Assembly (NCBI RefSeq): GCF_027580225.2
Contig: NC_073356.2
Location: 6,978,501 to 7,042,500 of the forward strand
Length of the DNA stretch: 64,000 bases
Direction: 5' to 3'
Origin: Misgurnus anguillicaudatus
Taxonomy: Eukaryota; Chordata; Actinopteri; Cypriniformes; Cobitidae
Both the position numbers and the translations under genes were made by a program. The number at the start of each line of letters is the position of its first letter. The first letter of the stretch is position 1. The notes under the pieces are model-generated. The model was not told the DNA's origin and ran no database searches. It saw nothing but the letters and a program-made list of their open reading frames with translations. This document shows, piece by piece, positions 1 through 11,612 of this stretch.

Positions 1-190
1 ACCCTGCACTATGACTGTTTACATGTTGTGTTCAATAAAAACATGAAAACGCGCTTGTGCGGTATTAGTTTAAGCAGACTGTGTTTCTCTATTGTTGTGA
101 CTTAGATGAAGATCAGAACACATTTTATGACCAATTTATGAAGAAATCCAAGTAAGCCCAAAGGGTTCACATACTTTTTCTTTCAACTGT
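1..190. mobile_element. 3' end of a Tc1/mariner-like DNA transposon
   Basis: The window opens inside the terminal part of a fish Tc1-like element. The last 40 bases carry the wording typical of the family's terminal inverted repeat (GGGTTCACATAC, then TTTTTCTTTCAACTGTA), ending at a TA. The preceding text (TTCAATAAAAACATGAAAA, TTATGACCAATTTATG) is the usual non-coding 3' flank. No transposase is visible because the rest lies outside the window. The family assignment is from memory of fish Tc1 ends. Confidence 0.7.
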
Positions 191-1962
191 AAATAAAAAC
201 TGGCACGTGACCTATGGCTTATAGGCCACAGCATAGGTCCGACGCAGAACTATAAATCACCCTTAACAATCACATCATGTTATGCAAACAAGTATGAAAC
301 AATAGTACGAGTATGGGAAGTAATAAGTTTACAATACACGACCTATTTAGCTTTACTGATCAATGCAGATCACTCAAAACGAGATCATTGTATTGTTTTT
401 TTCACATGGTGATCTGTGTGTTTGTGGTGTGTGCCACTATTTCACGCGTGCCTTGTTAACATGCCCAAAGTTCTTCCCCTTCACCATCCCAAGGTCACCA
501 GAGACCTGGCGCATGGTGCAGTGAGACGGGCGCATAGGGCCGCTCGAAATTAGCATTCACCCTTTCCCCATGATCGCTAAATATTTCAACACTTCCAGCT
601 GCTTGAAGTTAGAGCCCATCACTCAGGAGATGAACTATAGAGGGAGGCAGAGAGAAAGAGAGACAGCCATCTTCCTGCGTTAGTGCTGCGCCTCGTATGT
701 ATCTCTTCACTTATTCATGTGTTTATTTATTATTTCATCGCCGGCGCTGCTCCCCCCGTCTGGATCTGAGCGGAGATGTAGAGACAGAAAGAGAGAGAGA
801 GAGCAGTCATTAATTCATTAAAGAAGCTTCCTTGCCTGTCTGTCTCTCTTTCCCTCCCTCTTCCTGTCTTCTTTCCCTCTCAGTCTCCCTCCTTCCTAAC
901 CCGTTTCCTCTTTTTCGCTCTCATCTTTCCTTCCCTCATGCCAGTTTCCCTCCCTTTTGTCTTTTATTCCTTCATTGATATGGTTGACACTGTCTCTTGT
1001 TCTCTATGCGTTTCCAGTCTGCTTATACGCCGCTTGTCGTTTGCTCTCTCTGACCCCATTTACACTCTGTAAAATACGTCTTGGGTGAAAAGCATGTTTG
1101 GAAGGTAGCTATGACTTTTAGTGTAAATATGAATGCATCACAGACAATGGCAAAACCCTGATTTGTGACCCTGTATGTGAAATCCAGACTAAAGTCTCAT
1201 ACGATGAGATGAGGAGTATCAAAGTTTGTTTTCAGTCATTGATTTTAATCTTTGACATGATCTTACTCAGTCAATATTGAATATATCAAAGTTATTTTTC
1301 AATGAATGTTCTTTACATTATGTAGGAGAAAACTTTAGCTGTGTTTTTTCCACAGACTGGGATACATTTATCATTAAACATTAAACAAGTGTGGTTTAAA
1401 TAAGTGGATCTAAACAGATGGGTCACAGGACTGTTCTGATACATCATGTTACATCATAAAGCATTTATAGATACATTGTCAAAATAAATAGTCAAAATAT
1501 AAGTTCTGTCGTTAAAACCGAAACTGTCCATACAGTCACACTATGCCATATTTTGGCATTACGTACATACCACGTTCCCACATTAATATATATATATTTC
1601 CCAGGCTACATGAATACAAATCATACAAAAACGCGTACATATAAGTTGCACAAGGCTCAACGTTTAAAAATAAATAAATAAATCAACAGCACAAAAAAGA
1701 AGAAAAAGGTTTGCACACCACAGCTCCAGACGAAACTCTTTAATGTGTTCTCACCACAGAGAGCAGGCTACATTAAGTCACATGAAGCAAAGATTAATAC
1801 ATTTTAGCGACCACAGTTTAACTGGTTGTAGAAAACATGAAACATTAACATTTATGAACCAAACACCCAAATATTTACATCATGTTAATAAATGTACAAT
1901 AGGCTTTATGCCCAGCTGCACTATTTCCTGAACTTCAGCCAGCTCCTTGTTTCCTGTCTGCC
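191..1962. other. Gene-free stretch, no feature recognised
   Basis: No coding exon with plausible splice sites was found. A pyrimidine-rich segment (about 830-1040, many CTTCC and CTCTCT runs) follows a GAGA-rich segment near 640-810. The remainder is ordinary AT-rich intergenic DNA. Confidence 0.5.
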
Positions 1963-2058
1963 ATTATTGGACAAACTGATTAATCCAGGTGTGACTGACC
2001 TCAGTAGTCACAACAACAATAATCAGACACACCTGGATTAATTAGTTTGGCCAATAAT
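1963..2058. repeat. Short hairpin (inverted repeat) element
   Basis: Arms 1963-1993 and 2028-2058 are inverted copies of about 31 bp with two mismatches (left arm begins ATTATTGGACAAACTG; right arm ends TTTGGCCAATAAT), separated by about 34 bp. It sits at the point where the neighbouring MITE (2070-2126) loses its expected 5' part, so it probably replaced or truncated that end. Confidence 0.65.
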
Positions 2059-2069
2059 GACCTAATCTG

Positions 2070-2126
2070 GACCTTCTGTTGATAGACCCGCCCCACACAT
2101 TCGCAACACGGCAAGGATGTCGGTTA
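2070..2126 (+). mobile_element. MITE family A, copy 1, left fragment
   Basis: Matches the inner part of the full copies at 7601-7802 and 19052-19297 (shared words GACCCGCCCCACACAT, GCAACACGGCAAGGATGTCG). The text breaks off after GTCGGTTA and continues at 4836, so one copy is split by the 2127-4835 insertion. The 5' terminal repeat is missing. Confidence 0.8.
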
Positions 2127-2227
2127 TAGGGTTGTGCCGATAGACGATAGTATCGTGTATCGACGATCTTCAGACATATTGCCAATGGCAGGCTTTCATG
2201 GCGATAGTCATGATGATAGTTGGCGAA

Positions 2228-2255
2228 TGGTTATTATTATTATTATTATTATCAT
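2228..2255. repeat. (TAT)n/(CAT)n microsatellite
   Basis: About eight TTA/TAT triplets followed by ATCATCAT, inside the hAT element. Confidence 0.85.
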
Positions 2256-2372
2256 CATAGTTTTATATTAACACCCACAATGCATGCTTTTCCTCACATG
2301 AGGGTTTGTGGGCTTCACTTTACGCGGAGAGCTTGTAAAGAGAGAATTCCTTCTTGCACGTACCTGCACTTA

Positions 2373-2771
2373 GGGGCTGGACACACCAAAACTTTTAAAC
2401 GTGGCTGAAAACGCCTTGAGGACGCCGAATGCCAGCTGTTTTTCAGCTGAGTGCCAGCTTTCTTCCGCTGAGCGCTTTGGTAGCTGTGCTGCAAGCCGGT
2501 TGGTTGCTGTGGTAATGTCCCGCCTCTCCTCCACTGTGATTGGGCGGCCGTGTGAAAACTGACATTGACGAGCGGAGCTTTTCTCCCAAAGTTGAATCTC
2601 TTTCAACTCTGGACGCTCAGCGCCGAGCTCGGAAAAACCGCCGAGCGCTGGTTTTCAGCGCGGAAAAAACCCCCTAGCTGCTGGCTTATTTGAAAAACGC
2701 CGAGCTTCCATTGGAAACAATTGAAAACATGCGCCGGCCGCGGGCGTAAAAGCGTTGGTGTGCACGCCCCC
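2373..2771. mobile_element. PIF/Harbinger-like MITE nested in the hAT element
   Basis: Ends are inverted (left GGGGCTGGACACACCAAAAC; the other end read in reverse gives GGGGGCGTGCACACCAACGC) and are flanked by a 3-bp TTA at 2370-2372 and 2772-2774. TTA/TAA duplication is typical of PIF/Harbinger. The interior is GC-rich with many CAGCTG and CGCCGAGC words and has no gene; the frame read across it is fortuitous. Confidence 0.7.
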
Positions 2772-3050
2772 TTAATGCGCGCGTCTTGGTCTCCTTAACA
2801 CTTAATCCAGCGCGCCGCGTCATGAGCAGCTGCGCTTCTCTCTGTCTCACGTGCAGTTTCATGCGAGCTGATGCAAACTTTACTTTTTGTTTAAAATATG
2901 ACCCGCTGCATATTAGCGCCTCTCTCTCACTCTCGCGTACGTGCAGAGAGCTGCGCTCTGTCCGAAGTCAGATCACTAGGTATTAATCCTGTTTATGATA
3001 TGCATTTCAAGGAGTTGTAGCAACACGTCCCTCGTGTTTAATATATGATT

Positions 3051-4414
3051 AAGCAATATCGCTCGAGTAGGAGTGTGATATAGCTCTATATCATCACGGC
3101 TGTGATTAGGCCAGAGGCACGAGGCCGCAGGCCGAGTGCCGGAGGCAATCACAGCCGTGATGATATAGAGCTATATCACACGACTCCGAGAGCGATATTG
3201 CTTTTATACAACAGTTCGACGGCACACGTTTGAAAAACGAAAACTAGAAAACAACAACGGAGTTATTTTAAAAGCCTCTTTGTTTGAGAACTACTTCTTC
3301 CGCCACGGATTTGAGGGCGGCCAGAATGACAGGTAAAACTTTCGGCTGCTTTGAAGCTCATAACAACTCAATGGACGGAAAAGCTGTTTCTTTATATTAC
3401 CGTTTCTTGGTCACAAAGTGTAGTTTTAAGATTAGTTCAGTCGAGAATGTATCTGTATTATATTTAAATCTGCAGTCGATTAGTAAAGATAGCGCCTGTT
3501 TGAACGTTTGCTTAGTGAGATTCGGTACGAATGAGAACCAAAGCATGAGCGGACATCAGTGTTCACTCGCCCCGCTGACCACCGCCCTCTCTGGGCTACG
3601 TTTCTGAAAGGGATTCCCTGGCTCTCATGTTGGCCTTGTTTGTTTATGATCGTCAAAATGAGATCAAATCAGCAGTATTTGATGTCATGATCAGACTAGT
3701 ACTTGTTTTTTTATTCATATTTAGTGTCTTTTGTGTTGTTATTGTTTTGGCGCGAGGTAAAAGTTAATAAAACTATACTTGTTACTATTGTTTTCTCATT
3801 TATTCTTAACGCGATACGAGCACTCGATTATTATTATTAAACTTTGTTCTTGTCAGTACTATACAAAACGTTTTTTTATAAGTGTCAGAGAGATGTTTTT
3901 GCATGCTGCTTATAAATATACCAGTGGCGATATCTCATAACATGTTTTAATAGTCACGTCACGATAAAGTAAATGATCAATGTCCACATTTAAAAGCTGT
4001 GGTGCTTACCTGCAGTTCCACAGTGTTTTCGCGTTCTGATAAAAGATATAGCTCCAGAAAAAAACGAGTGTTTATATTCCTCTTTTCAAGTGTTAATCGT
4101 CCACACGATGTGACAAGACATTTCTCCCATTAACTGTAACGTAACATCCAAGAGCGCTGATCTTTGACGGAATAATACTTCTGATTGGGGATTCACAGAC
4201 TGATTTATGAGCTAGTAAACTAATGAGACACACGGAGAGTGATTCAAACAGCGCGTCTGTGTTTTTCCATTCAGAGATGAGCCTGCTTAGGACCTCCATT
4301 CACTAGGTGGCGGAATGATACGAAAGGTGAAGCGGTTACAGTGCCGTTATCAGCACAATATCGTATAGCTCTTAGCCAATCAGATTCGAGAACCAGAAAG
4401 AACTGTTGTATAAT
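3051..4414 (-). mobile_element. Hairpin-ended non-autonomous element (architecture family H), minus orientation
   Basis: A long hairpin (arms 3053-3107 and 3148-3202, nearly perfect, outer end GCAATATCGCTC) is followed by an inner inverted repeat, TTATACAACAGTT at about 3203-3215, whose partner AACTGTTGTATAA closes the element at 4401-4413. Read on the minus strand the order is terminal repeat, body with GATTCTGATTGG-like wording, terminal repeat, hairpin ending in ATTGCTTA. The elements at 10.3, 14.1 and 53.2 kb have the same order. There is no coding capacity. The interior carries CACTAGGTGGCGG at 4301-4313. Confidence 0.6.
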
Positions 4415-4835
4415 TGTGTTTAAAATATGATCGCGTTCCGCTGGATCGATGCGATTAAAAAGGCACCTCATGAGAGCACCACTTCTTTACATGTGTACTC
4501 TTCTGCAACAGCACTAAACAAATGCATTGAATTGTTTGTATGTGCGCGCACGAGTGTGTGCGCAGATGAATGTTTTTAAAGTTATTAAGTAATCATGATA
4601 GGGTTTTAATGACGCGCTCGCATTAATGGCATCAGGTTTAAGAAGGTTGCGGTCACGACGGTGTTGCTCTTGTTTTTTTTTGTCCACCCATCAAGTGACT
4701 TGTTATAATGAGTAAAAAATTTACAAATAAAAAAATGAGTAAACTACTGCCCCGCCCCCCGATAATATTGTGTATCGTCGATCTCACAGGCTGACGATAG
4801 GACGATCTGAAAATAGGGCATATCGCCCAACACTA

Positions 4836-4946
4836 GTCGGTTAGTAGACACGCTCCTTACTGCTGATTGGCTATAAGTGTGTTTTGGTAGTCGTCCCGTC
4901 TCCTTTTCCAAAGCGTTTTTCAAACATCGTGGACTCCGCCTTTAAC
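4836..4946 (+). mobile_element. MITE family A, copy 1, right fragment
   Basis: Continues the 2070-2126 fragment from GTCGGTTA through CTGCTGATTGGCTATAAG to the terminal repeat GTGGACTCCGCCTTTAA. It matches the same section of the copies at 7.6 and 19.1 kb. Confidence 0.8.
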
Positions 4947-5640
4947 ACATAAAGAAAACCTGTTGGAAAAAACAATAATTAAAACAATGTATGTGAGAAC
5001 GTCATTTAATTAATATTGTATAAAATTGTTAGACTTATTATTACAATCTTATATTGTAGATTAAATATTTGAATGTTTTTATTAATCACAGGGGCGTCGG
5101 ACTGGGGGTAAAACCATTACTGATTACCAGGGCCCCAAGGGAAGAGAGGGCCCTTGAAAAGTCTGGAATATCTTTTATTTTACTTGGATATTTTCATTTC
5201 CTAATTAAATTTCATAATAAGAATGTCAGATGAAATATAAAGTTAGTGTATTGGCTGAATTACTGTTTTGACCCAACCCTTTGCTAATGCGTCAAATGGT
5301 TTAGTCCATCTGCACGCGCATTTTGTTTATGTTAGTTGAGCGTCTGGTGGAGCACAAACTACGCCCCTGGTACTTCACCTGTTACTGCTGGAGTGGTCAC
5401 TGTTGCTTCAGGGACAAGAACAAGTCTGTCCATTTCATACACTTGATCAACATTTAACAAGTACATATTAACTGATGTGGGTAGCCAATAAAAAATGTAT
5501 ACCAATGACTTACAAGTCTTTGGCACAGGTGTGATATTAAGGGTTTGGACAACCACTGTTAGAAAAAAAATGATTAAAATATGTACCCCAACTGTGACTG
5601 GGGGCAGATCTCTTTAAAAATGTCCTAATATGTAGTATAA
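4947..5640. other. Gene-free AT-rich stretch
   Basis: Nothing recognisable as a gene or a complete element. The wording around 5090-5160 (GGGGCGTCGGACTGGGGGTA) may be the end of a degraded repeat. Confidence 0.4.
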
Positions 5641-5800
5641 GGAACAGATATGTACATTGCAAAAAAATACTTTCTTACTTAGTATTTTTGTCTTGTTTTC
5701 AGTACAAATATCTAAACATTTTTAAATCAAGATGTATTTTCTTGATGAGCAAAATGACCTAAGAAAATAAGTTTTTAGACAAAAAAAGATTTTTAAGAGC
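5641..5800. repeat. Dispersed fish repeat (TTTTGTCTTGTTTTCAG type)
   Basis: The segment carries TTTTTGTCTTGTTTTCAGTA, AAATCAAGATGTATTTTCTT and AAGAAAATAAGTTTTTAGAC. I recognise this wording as an abundant short repeat in cyprinid genomes. Exact ends are not visible. Confidence 0.5.
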
Positions 5801-5814
5801 TGGTCAAACTGAAA

Positions 5815-5990
5815 ACAACTTGAACTGACATATCTTAAAATACACCAGTGCCCTTTGTTTTGCCTCAAATTGCAAATAGGTAATGTTTTTAGTAAGGCGT
5901 GTTTGTTAAAACTAGCTATATTTCCTAATTAAACTAAGGCCTAGTCCTGGATTAAGTTAATCTCTGTCCAGGAAACCGCCCCTTTATGTG
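5815..5990 (-). mobile_element. MITE family B, copy 1 (minus orientation)
   Basis: Reads in reverse as the copy at 18181-18331: GGGCGGTTTCCxGGACAG, then GGACTAGGCCTTAG, then TTTTAAGATATGTCAG. The three copies in the window (also 11395-11612, degraded) share order and spacing, which supports one dispersed family. Confidence 0.65.
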
Positions 5991-6573
5991 CAAATGTGTA
6001 CCTTTTAAAGGGTACAACCACTGCTGTAAAGGGTGCCACCCCTGACAGTCCATGTAAGAATGCAAAGTATTTTTAGGATAGACACAAGAGTTGTAGATCT
6101 GCATGGCAGTCTAATTGTTGGGCCACATTAGTTCAACGTAACATTTGGTTATGCTTAAATATGGTGTAAAGAGTCTCTGCGCATTTGAGTTTGTAAATTC
6201 ATGTTATATTTGATGTTTACGCATCAAAGCCTCATAAAATGGATTCATTATAAAAGAAATGTTTATTATGTTGCATTCAAAGTAATTTTTACAGCTCTTA
6301 ATTCAGTTTTTCACTGTAACAAAGCAGCTTTTCAGTACTGTATATACATATGAATACAGCCAGGTATAGACATAGAAAAAAGAGGCTTATATAGTATACA
6401 TGGAAATATTGCAAAATACATTAGCAATAGCAATACCAGCTGCAAGAACAATAGTCTGTTGGTCTGCAATAGGAACGCAAAGCAGTATCAAACATATGCA
6501 AATATGGGTGTTAAATTTTCTGAAAAAATAAAAAAATAAAAAAATAACAATACCAATCGTAAAGAGAATTATC

Positions 6574-6770
6574 TTAACCTCCTAAGACCTAGATGTCCAC
6601 ATATGTGGACATAAACATTTTTTTGTTGTTTGCACCATAATATTTAATTCTATGGACAAATACACTGCTTCATGTTCTAAGAAAAATATTTGGTTATTAT
6701 ATTTATTGGTTCTTCCTAACCCCAAAAGGTAGAAAAAAGACAAACCAAAGCTTGGGTCTTAGGAGGTTAA
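6574..6770. mobile_element. piggyBac-type MITE
   Basis: Perfect 12-bp terminal inverted repeats CCTCCTAAGACC (6578-6589) and GGTCTTAGGAGG (6755-6766) are flanked on both sides by TTAA, the piggyBac target. A secondary inverted word (CCACATATGTGG) lies just inside the left end. It is 197 bp long with no coding capacity. Confidence 0.85.
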
Positions 6771-7600
6771 TAAACAGATTTATAGCCTATTAAAAACAAG
6801 TCTTCCTTTTTTATGAGACATTAAGCCATTTTAAATCATAAATGACAGAGAAATAATATTTGTTCTTTTAAAATTTGTGTTATATCTGCATATCAACTGG
6901 TGCAAGATCAACTGGAAAAAAATCTATTCTGTATGTTTTCACATTTCAATTTACATTTTCAAGCTAATTCCAAGAATGTAACTTTAGGCCTTTAAATCAA
7001 ACTGCTTTGTCATCGTGATAAACTTTCAAGCCTTTCACTGGAGACTATTGTGAGTTGTGATGTAAAGGACAACAGTGACAAATATTACAGTAAGTCAATT
7101 TCTTAGCTTTAAGATCTTTCGAAAAAGAAAGCACTGGTGAATTATTGTAACGTTACAAAATACTTCTGATTTAAATGTGACTTGCTACAATCTTTAATTT
7201 GACACCTGTCAATAAAACCATGACACTAACAGAAGCAGGTGGTGTTGTTCTTTGGTGTTGCAGGGGCTAAATGGACAAACCTTAACCCCTTTGGGTATTT
7301 TTAATAATAATCACCTTGTTATTGAAGCATTAGGCTAAATTCACACATTTTACATGAGCAGAGTCATTTCAGTCACTGAAATTATAAATATGCTTCATAT
7401 GTGTGTGCGAATCAGGCTTCAGTCAACAAACCTTTGTTAAACACTGCAGGTGACATTTGACCCTAAGTGAGGTTAACTTTATTTAAGGGTCATGTCGTTT
7501 CAAGTTTAACATCATTTTAAGCGTCATTTTGATTCACATTTGAGTGAATTGTTTGCTCTGTATGAGGCATTACGTTATGAATTTTAGCTTGTTTTTTGCA
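6771..7600. other. Gene-free AT-rich stretch
   Basis: No coding exon or element ends were recognised. Confidence 0.4.
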
Positions 7601-7802
7601 TTTAAAGGCGGGGTGCATGATCTCTGAAAGCCAATGTTGACATTTGAAATCACCTAAACTTGCCCCACACATACGCAACCCAGGCAATGATGTCGGTTAG
7701 TAGACACGCCCCGTACTGCTGATTGGCTACAAGTGTGTTTTGGTACTCGGCCCGACTCTCTTTTCCAAAGCGTTTCTCAAAAATCGTGCACCCCGCCTTT
7801 AA
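7601..7802 (+). mobile_element. MITE family A, copy 2 (full length)
   Basis: About 200 bp with terminal inverted repeats AAAGGCGGGGTGCA at the left and TGCACCCCGCCTTT at the right. Interior words GACGTCGG-like, CTGCTGATTGGCTA and TTTTCCAAAGCGTTT match the split copy (2.1/4.8 kb) and the reverse copy (19.1 kb). Confidence 0.85.
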
Positions 7803-7875
7803 CCAACAGTCACAAAATTATTTATTTGCTCTACATTTTTACTCTTATTATTTAAACCCATATACTATTCAAACT

Positions 7876-7920
7876 CTATCTATATCTATCCATCCATCCA
7901 TCCTGTCTGTCTGTCTATAA
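7876..7920. repeat. (CTAT)n(CCAT)n(CTGT)n compound microsatellite
   Basis: Tetranucleotide runs TCTATCTA, CCATCCATCCATCC and TGTCTGTCTGTC follow one another. Confidence 0.85.
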
Positions 7921-8152
7921 GAAAACATTAATGTCACGTTGTGTGTGTGCCATAAATTCCAGAACAGTGCTGTATGCGACTGCGCTTTATGCAACTCTAC
8001 TTTCAGAAGTTGCGATGCGTGCTTGATGATGTCACACATCTCACAGCCAGCGAGGTCAGAGGTCAAGGCCACGCCGAGAGCAGTAAATGTATGTGTGTGT
8101 GTATCTGCCTGTGTCCTTCACCTCTCCCAAAGGATCCTATCAGAACATCATC

Positions 8153-8215
8153 TCTCTTTCTTTCTTTCTTTCTCCCTCGCTCGCTCTCTCTGCCCCCCTC
8201 TCCTCCCCCTCTCTC
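8153..8215. repeat. (CTTT)n and CT-rich low-complexity tract
   Basis: TCTTTCTTTCTTTCTTTCTC is followed by CGCTCGCTCTCTCT and C-rich text. The two frames read across it are low-complexity artefacts. Confidence 0.75.
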
Positions 8216-9374
8216 ATTAAAACTCTGCGCCTCGGCTTCTAATTAAATCCCACTTGAAAGTCTTTAAAAGTCAGACTCAGATTGATTCAATTTGCATTTC
8301 TGAACAGGGAACATTGCCTAAAAGGATAAATAAATTGGTTGAGGAAAAAAAATCCTCTTTTCTGTGAGCAGTGTTGTTTCATGTAAGACAACACTCGCAT
8401 GCCAACGCACAAAAGCACACACACATGCACAACACACACTCGGTTTTCACCTTTCCGCAACAAAACATCATCAAGTTGCATTCAATGAAAATGAAATGAT
8501 TCACATCCTGCATTGTATCTTTCTGTAGCCTTTTTATGGCCATGAGTATATTCATCACACACACACACACACAGGCTGCATGGGAGAGATCATTATTAGG
8601 AGTGAAACGCATGGAACGTTGCTGTGTTTGATAGCGAAACTTTTAATAGTCACACAAAGTATCTGGTCCCAAACAAAGTACAGCTTCTCAGATTTGGCTT
8701 AAAGGGACCCATTGCTTGATTAACTCGGTGATTTGTGACTTTATTTCTTTTTTGCTCAGTTTTTCCTTGTGCCATCTATGAAAAAGCTTCTTGTATTTAT
8801 TTCTCTCTTTGAAGTATCAGTTTACTGAGGCTGTATTTGACTGCTTATATGGTGTTTGCGACCATAGACAAGACTTAGACAAAGAAGAGCTCCATCAGTG
8901 GAGCATCAGAGGCTCCTGCTGGTGATCTTTCATATTACATCAAGAACAGATGTTGTGTTATAGACCCATGGTTCTCTCCACCCAACACAACACTGTTGTG
9001 TAGATACATACAGTTGCTTTGGTACATTTCTCAGATCAGAATTGAAATTTTCAAAACCACCTGTTCAATCTTCACATTATTGTGTCACTTGTGCACATCA
9101 AAAAGCAGTTTATTATTTATTTGATGAAGTTGCAAATGCTTTGGTACATGCATGCAAATGATTATGTACAATTCTCTGCTGTTTTCTACATTATCAATTG
9201 CTTATGTCACGTTGATCAAAATTTATTATAATGGGTCTCTAGTCTCACTCCACACAATATTTAGGCAGAAGTTCATAATGCAAAATGGTTGAACAAGTTA
9301 TCGTACTATGTCAAGCATATTTTTTGTGCATACTTAATCAATAATGCAGATCTAATTCTATTTCCAATAACGAA
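8216..9374. other. Gene-free stretch with a short (CA)n
   Basis: A short (CA)n tract lies near 8557-8574. Otherwise no gene or recognisable element. Confidence 0.4.
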
Positions 9375-9967
9375 TTTGATTTATATTGTTATAACCATGT
9401 TATAAGTTGCTTATTATGAGTTATTAACTTCTTATTAACTTCTATAAATGCATTATTGATGGCTTTAAGTAAAGTGAACGTATAGGATACAGTTTTCCTA
9501 ATCCAAATGTTAGGAAATCATGAAGATGTTATCTTCATTCAATAGTTTATTTGCAAATTTAAAAATAATGCCTATAATAAAGTAATGTAAAAAAAACAGT
9601 TGCGATTTTCATACAAGTAAAACAGTCATTGGCCAATGTTTGAATTAAAGATCATGAATGGGAATTTTTTTTAAATTTTAAAATCTATATCTCCAGCATA
9701 TTGCATATTGTGGTTTGATGTATTTATAATACTCAAAAAATGATGTTGCTGTGTTTTACTAGCATTTAAATCGCATCTGTAAAGGATTTTTTCATTACGT
9801 TATTATAGGCATTATTTTAAAATGTGCAGATAAACTATTAAAAACGGATAATAAATAACATTTGAGTTCACTTTACTTAAAGCCATCAATAATGCATTTA
9901 CAGAGGTTAATAAATGCATTATGACTAATAATGGCTCACTTGTAACATGGTTAACAATATAAATCAA
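9375..9967. mobile_element. Element with about 100-bp inverted repeats
   Basis: Arms 9375-9479 and 9866-9967 are inverted copies with moderate divergence (left arm TTTGATTTATATTGTT ... GATGGCTTTAAGTAAAG; right arm CTTTACTTAAAGCCATC ... AACAATATAAATCAAA). The AT-rich loop is about 385 bp. There is no coding capacity. Confidence 0.65.
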
Positions 9968-10290
9968 ATCAGTTTTTTTTTTAATACTGTAGAAGTGAAT
10001 CTGCATGATTAAGTAAGTAACTACAATATAATGACATTTTAGCAATGCAGGCTGCATTTTTATAAATACCCTTATTGAAGTATACAACTGAGTAATTATA
10101 AATCAGTGTTTAGTGGATTATGAACATGCACATTGAAATGCAAATGCATCACTTATAAGTAATAATAAACATATTATAAATGTAACTATACTCTTATGAT
10201 GGTTATAGGTGTTGTTGTGTCTTTATACATATATTTATAGAATAGTAATAACTGCCTATACATAATTATTAAGGGGGTTATAATTCATTT

Positions 10291-10749
10291 TATAAAACGG
10301 TTAGTTCCAGTCCTTGATTCTGATTGGTCAATAGGTGTGCTTTATTCACAATAAAACACTGCTATGACCACTTCACCCAACGGTTCTATTTAATATCACT
10401 GCGCCCTTAGCAACACCCTTAGCAACACATAAACATATAATGAGACAAAGTCTGAGAACAGTTTGTTGTTTTCATTTGAACTTTCATGTTGTTGTTCACA
10501 GTCAGGGACTATTTTTTCTAGCGGAAGGAATGCTTTTATTAATTTAACTTCATGAAAGTTACACTAATATTTTTTTTTACTTTAATATTGTGTGGTAATC
10601 GTTTTATAAAAGCAATAAGGTACTCGAGGCAAGTGCTGTATCGTGAATAAGTAACGGCTGAAGGGGTTGCTTCGCGTCGTGCCTAACAACGCCCTTCAGC
10701 CAGTTACTTATTCACGATACAGCACAGCCTCTCGTACCTTATTGCTTAC
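10291..10749 (+). mobile_element. Hairpin-ended non-autonomous element (family H), plus orientation
   Basis: The left end TATAAAACGGTTAG is repeated inverted as CGTTTTATA at 10600-10608. Immediately after comes a hairpin with arms of about 54 bp (10612-10665 and 10692-10745) that ends in TTATTGCTTAC. The body starts with GATTCTGATTGGTCAATAG. The hairpin loop contains CTTCGCGTCGTGCC (10670-10683), also found in the partial copy at 14.7 kb. Confidence 0.7.
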
Positions 10750-11394
10750 ATAAGCATGGGCTTCATAAAAAGTGTTACCGACTTTTTTTCTAAATCTGTC
10801 CTGAATTTGTAAATTGTTCACATGTGAATCTTGACTCTATCCTAAATGTCAGGAGGTTTAGGAAGACTGGACTGTAATTCCTACAGCACAGCATGTACAG
10901 TTTTCCCTAAAGAGATTGTCCTATGTTTACATTTCTACTTTTTTTTCTTTGTGCTATGTACTGCTGTCTTTTCCTTTCTGTATCGCAATGGTCTGTCAAC
11001 AAATTACAGTACAAACAGTACAAGCGTAAATGTGAATCTTTCAATCAAACTCCCACATACACTAAGGTGTAACCTACAATTAACAATAATTTTTACTCCC
11101 TCCACAGTAAGCTGTTATATTGACAACATGACTAAGCAATTTGAATGTCTTATCCGTAGACAATGACACATATTTTGAGCAAGAGACTGGCTTTTGAGGG
11201 TTATTCATGATGTTTTGCTATTTGTACAAATTGTTTTGAGAAATGCACTTACTGTTTTGCAAATTTTTGTATATTTTAAAACATATTTAAAAAGTAAATA
11301 TATTTTAAAGCATTTACATTTACCTTGCATTGGATGAAAAACTTTGTGTATTACAAACCTTTTTTTCAAACCTGGTTTGAAAATATAAAAATTG

Positions 11395-11612
11395 GGTGGT
11401 TTCCCGGACAGGACTTTACTAGTCACAGATTAAATGCATGTTTGAGCTGCCTTAATTTAAACACTTGCACTGGCATATCTTAACATATAACAGTGCCATT
11501 TTTTTGTCTCAAGATGCACACCAGTATTGTTTGTAAAAACTACTTAAATGTCCTAATATAACAAAGGTCTAGTGCTGGAAAAATCATATAAACCCTGTCT
11601 GGAACCCTGCCC
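11395..11612 (+). mobile_element. MITE family B, degraded copy 2
   Basis: Starts GGTTTCCCGGACAGGACTTT and later has CATATCTTAACATATAACAG and AGGTCTAGTGCTGG, the same word order as the family B copies at 5.8 and 18.2 kb but more diverged. Confidence 0.5.

Larger units (their letters stand above)
2127..4835. mobile_element. hAT-type DNA transposon, non-autonomous, 2.7 kb
   Basis: The insertion has imperfect terminal inverted repeats (left TAGGGTTGTGCCGATA; right end reads TAGTGTTGGGCGATAT on the other strand). An exact 8-bp target-site duplication, GTCGGTTA, lies at 2119-2126 and 4836-4843. Eight-base duplications and TAGxGxTGxGC ends are the hAT signature. Both ends carry subterminal echoes of TATCGTCGATC/GACGATAG. 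No transposase frame is present; two other elements (2373-2771 and 3051-4414) fill most of it. Removing the insert restores a continuous MITE, as seen at 7.6 and 19.1 kb. Confidence 0.85.

Noticed and set aside
2786..3607. Small plus-strand frames between 2.8 and 3.6 kb
   Set aside because: They fall inside nested hAT, MITE and hairpin elements and share no motif with transposases.
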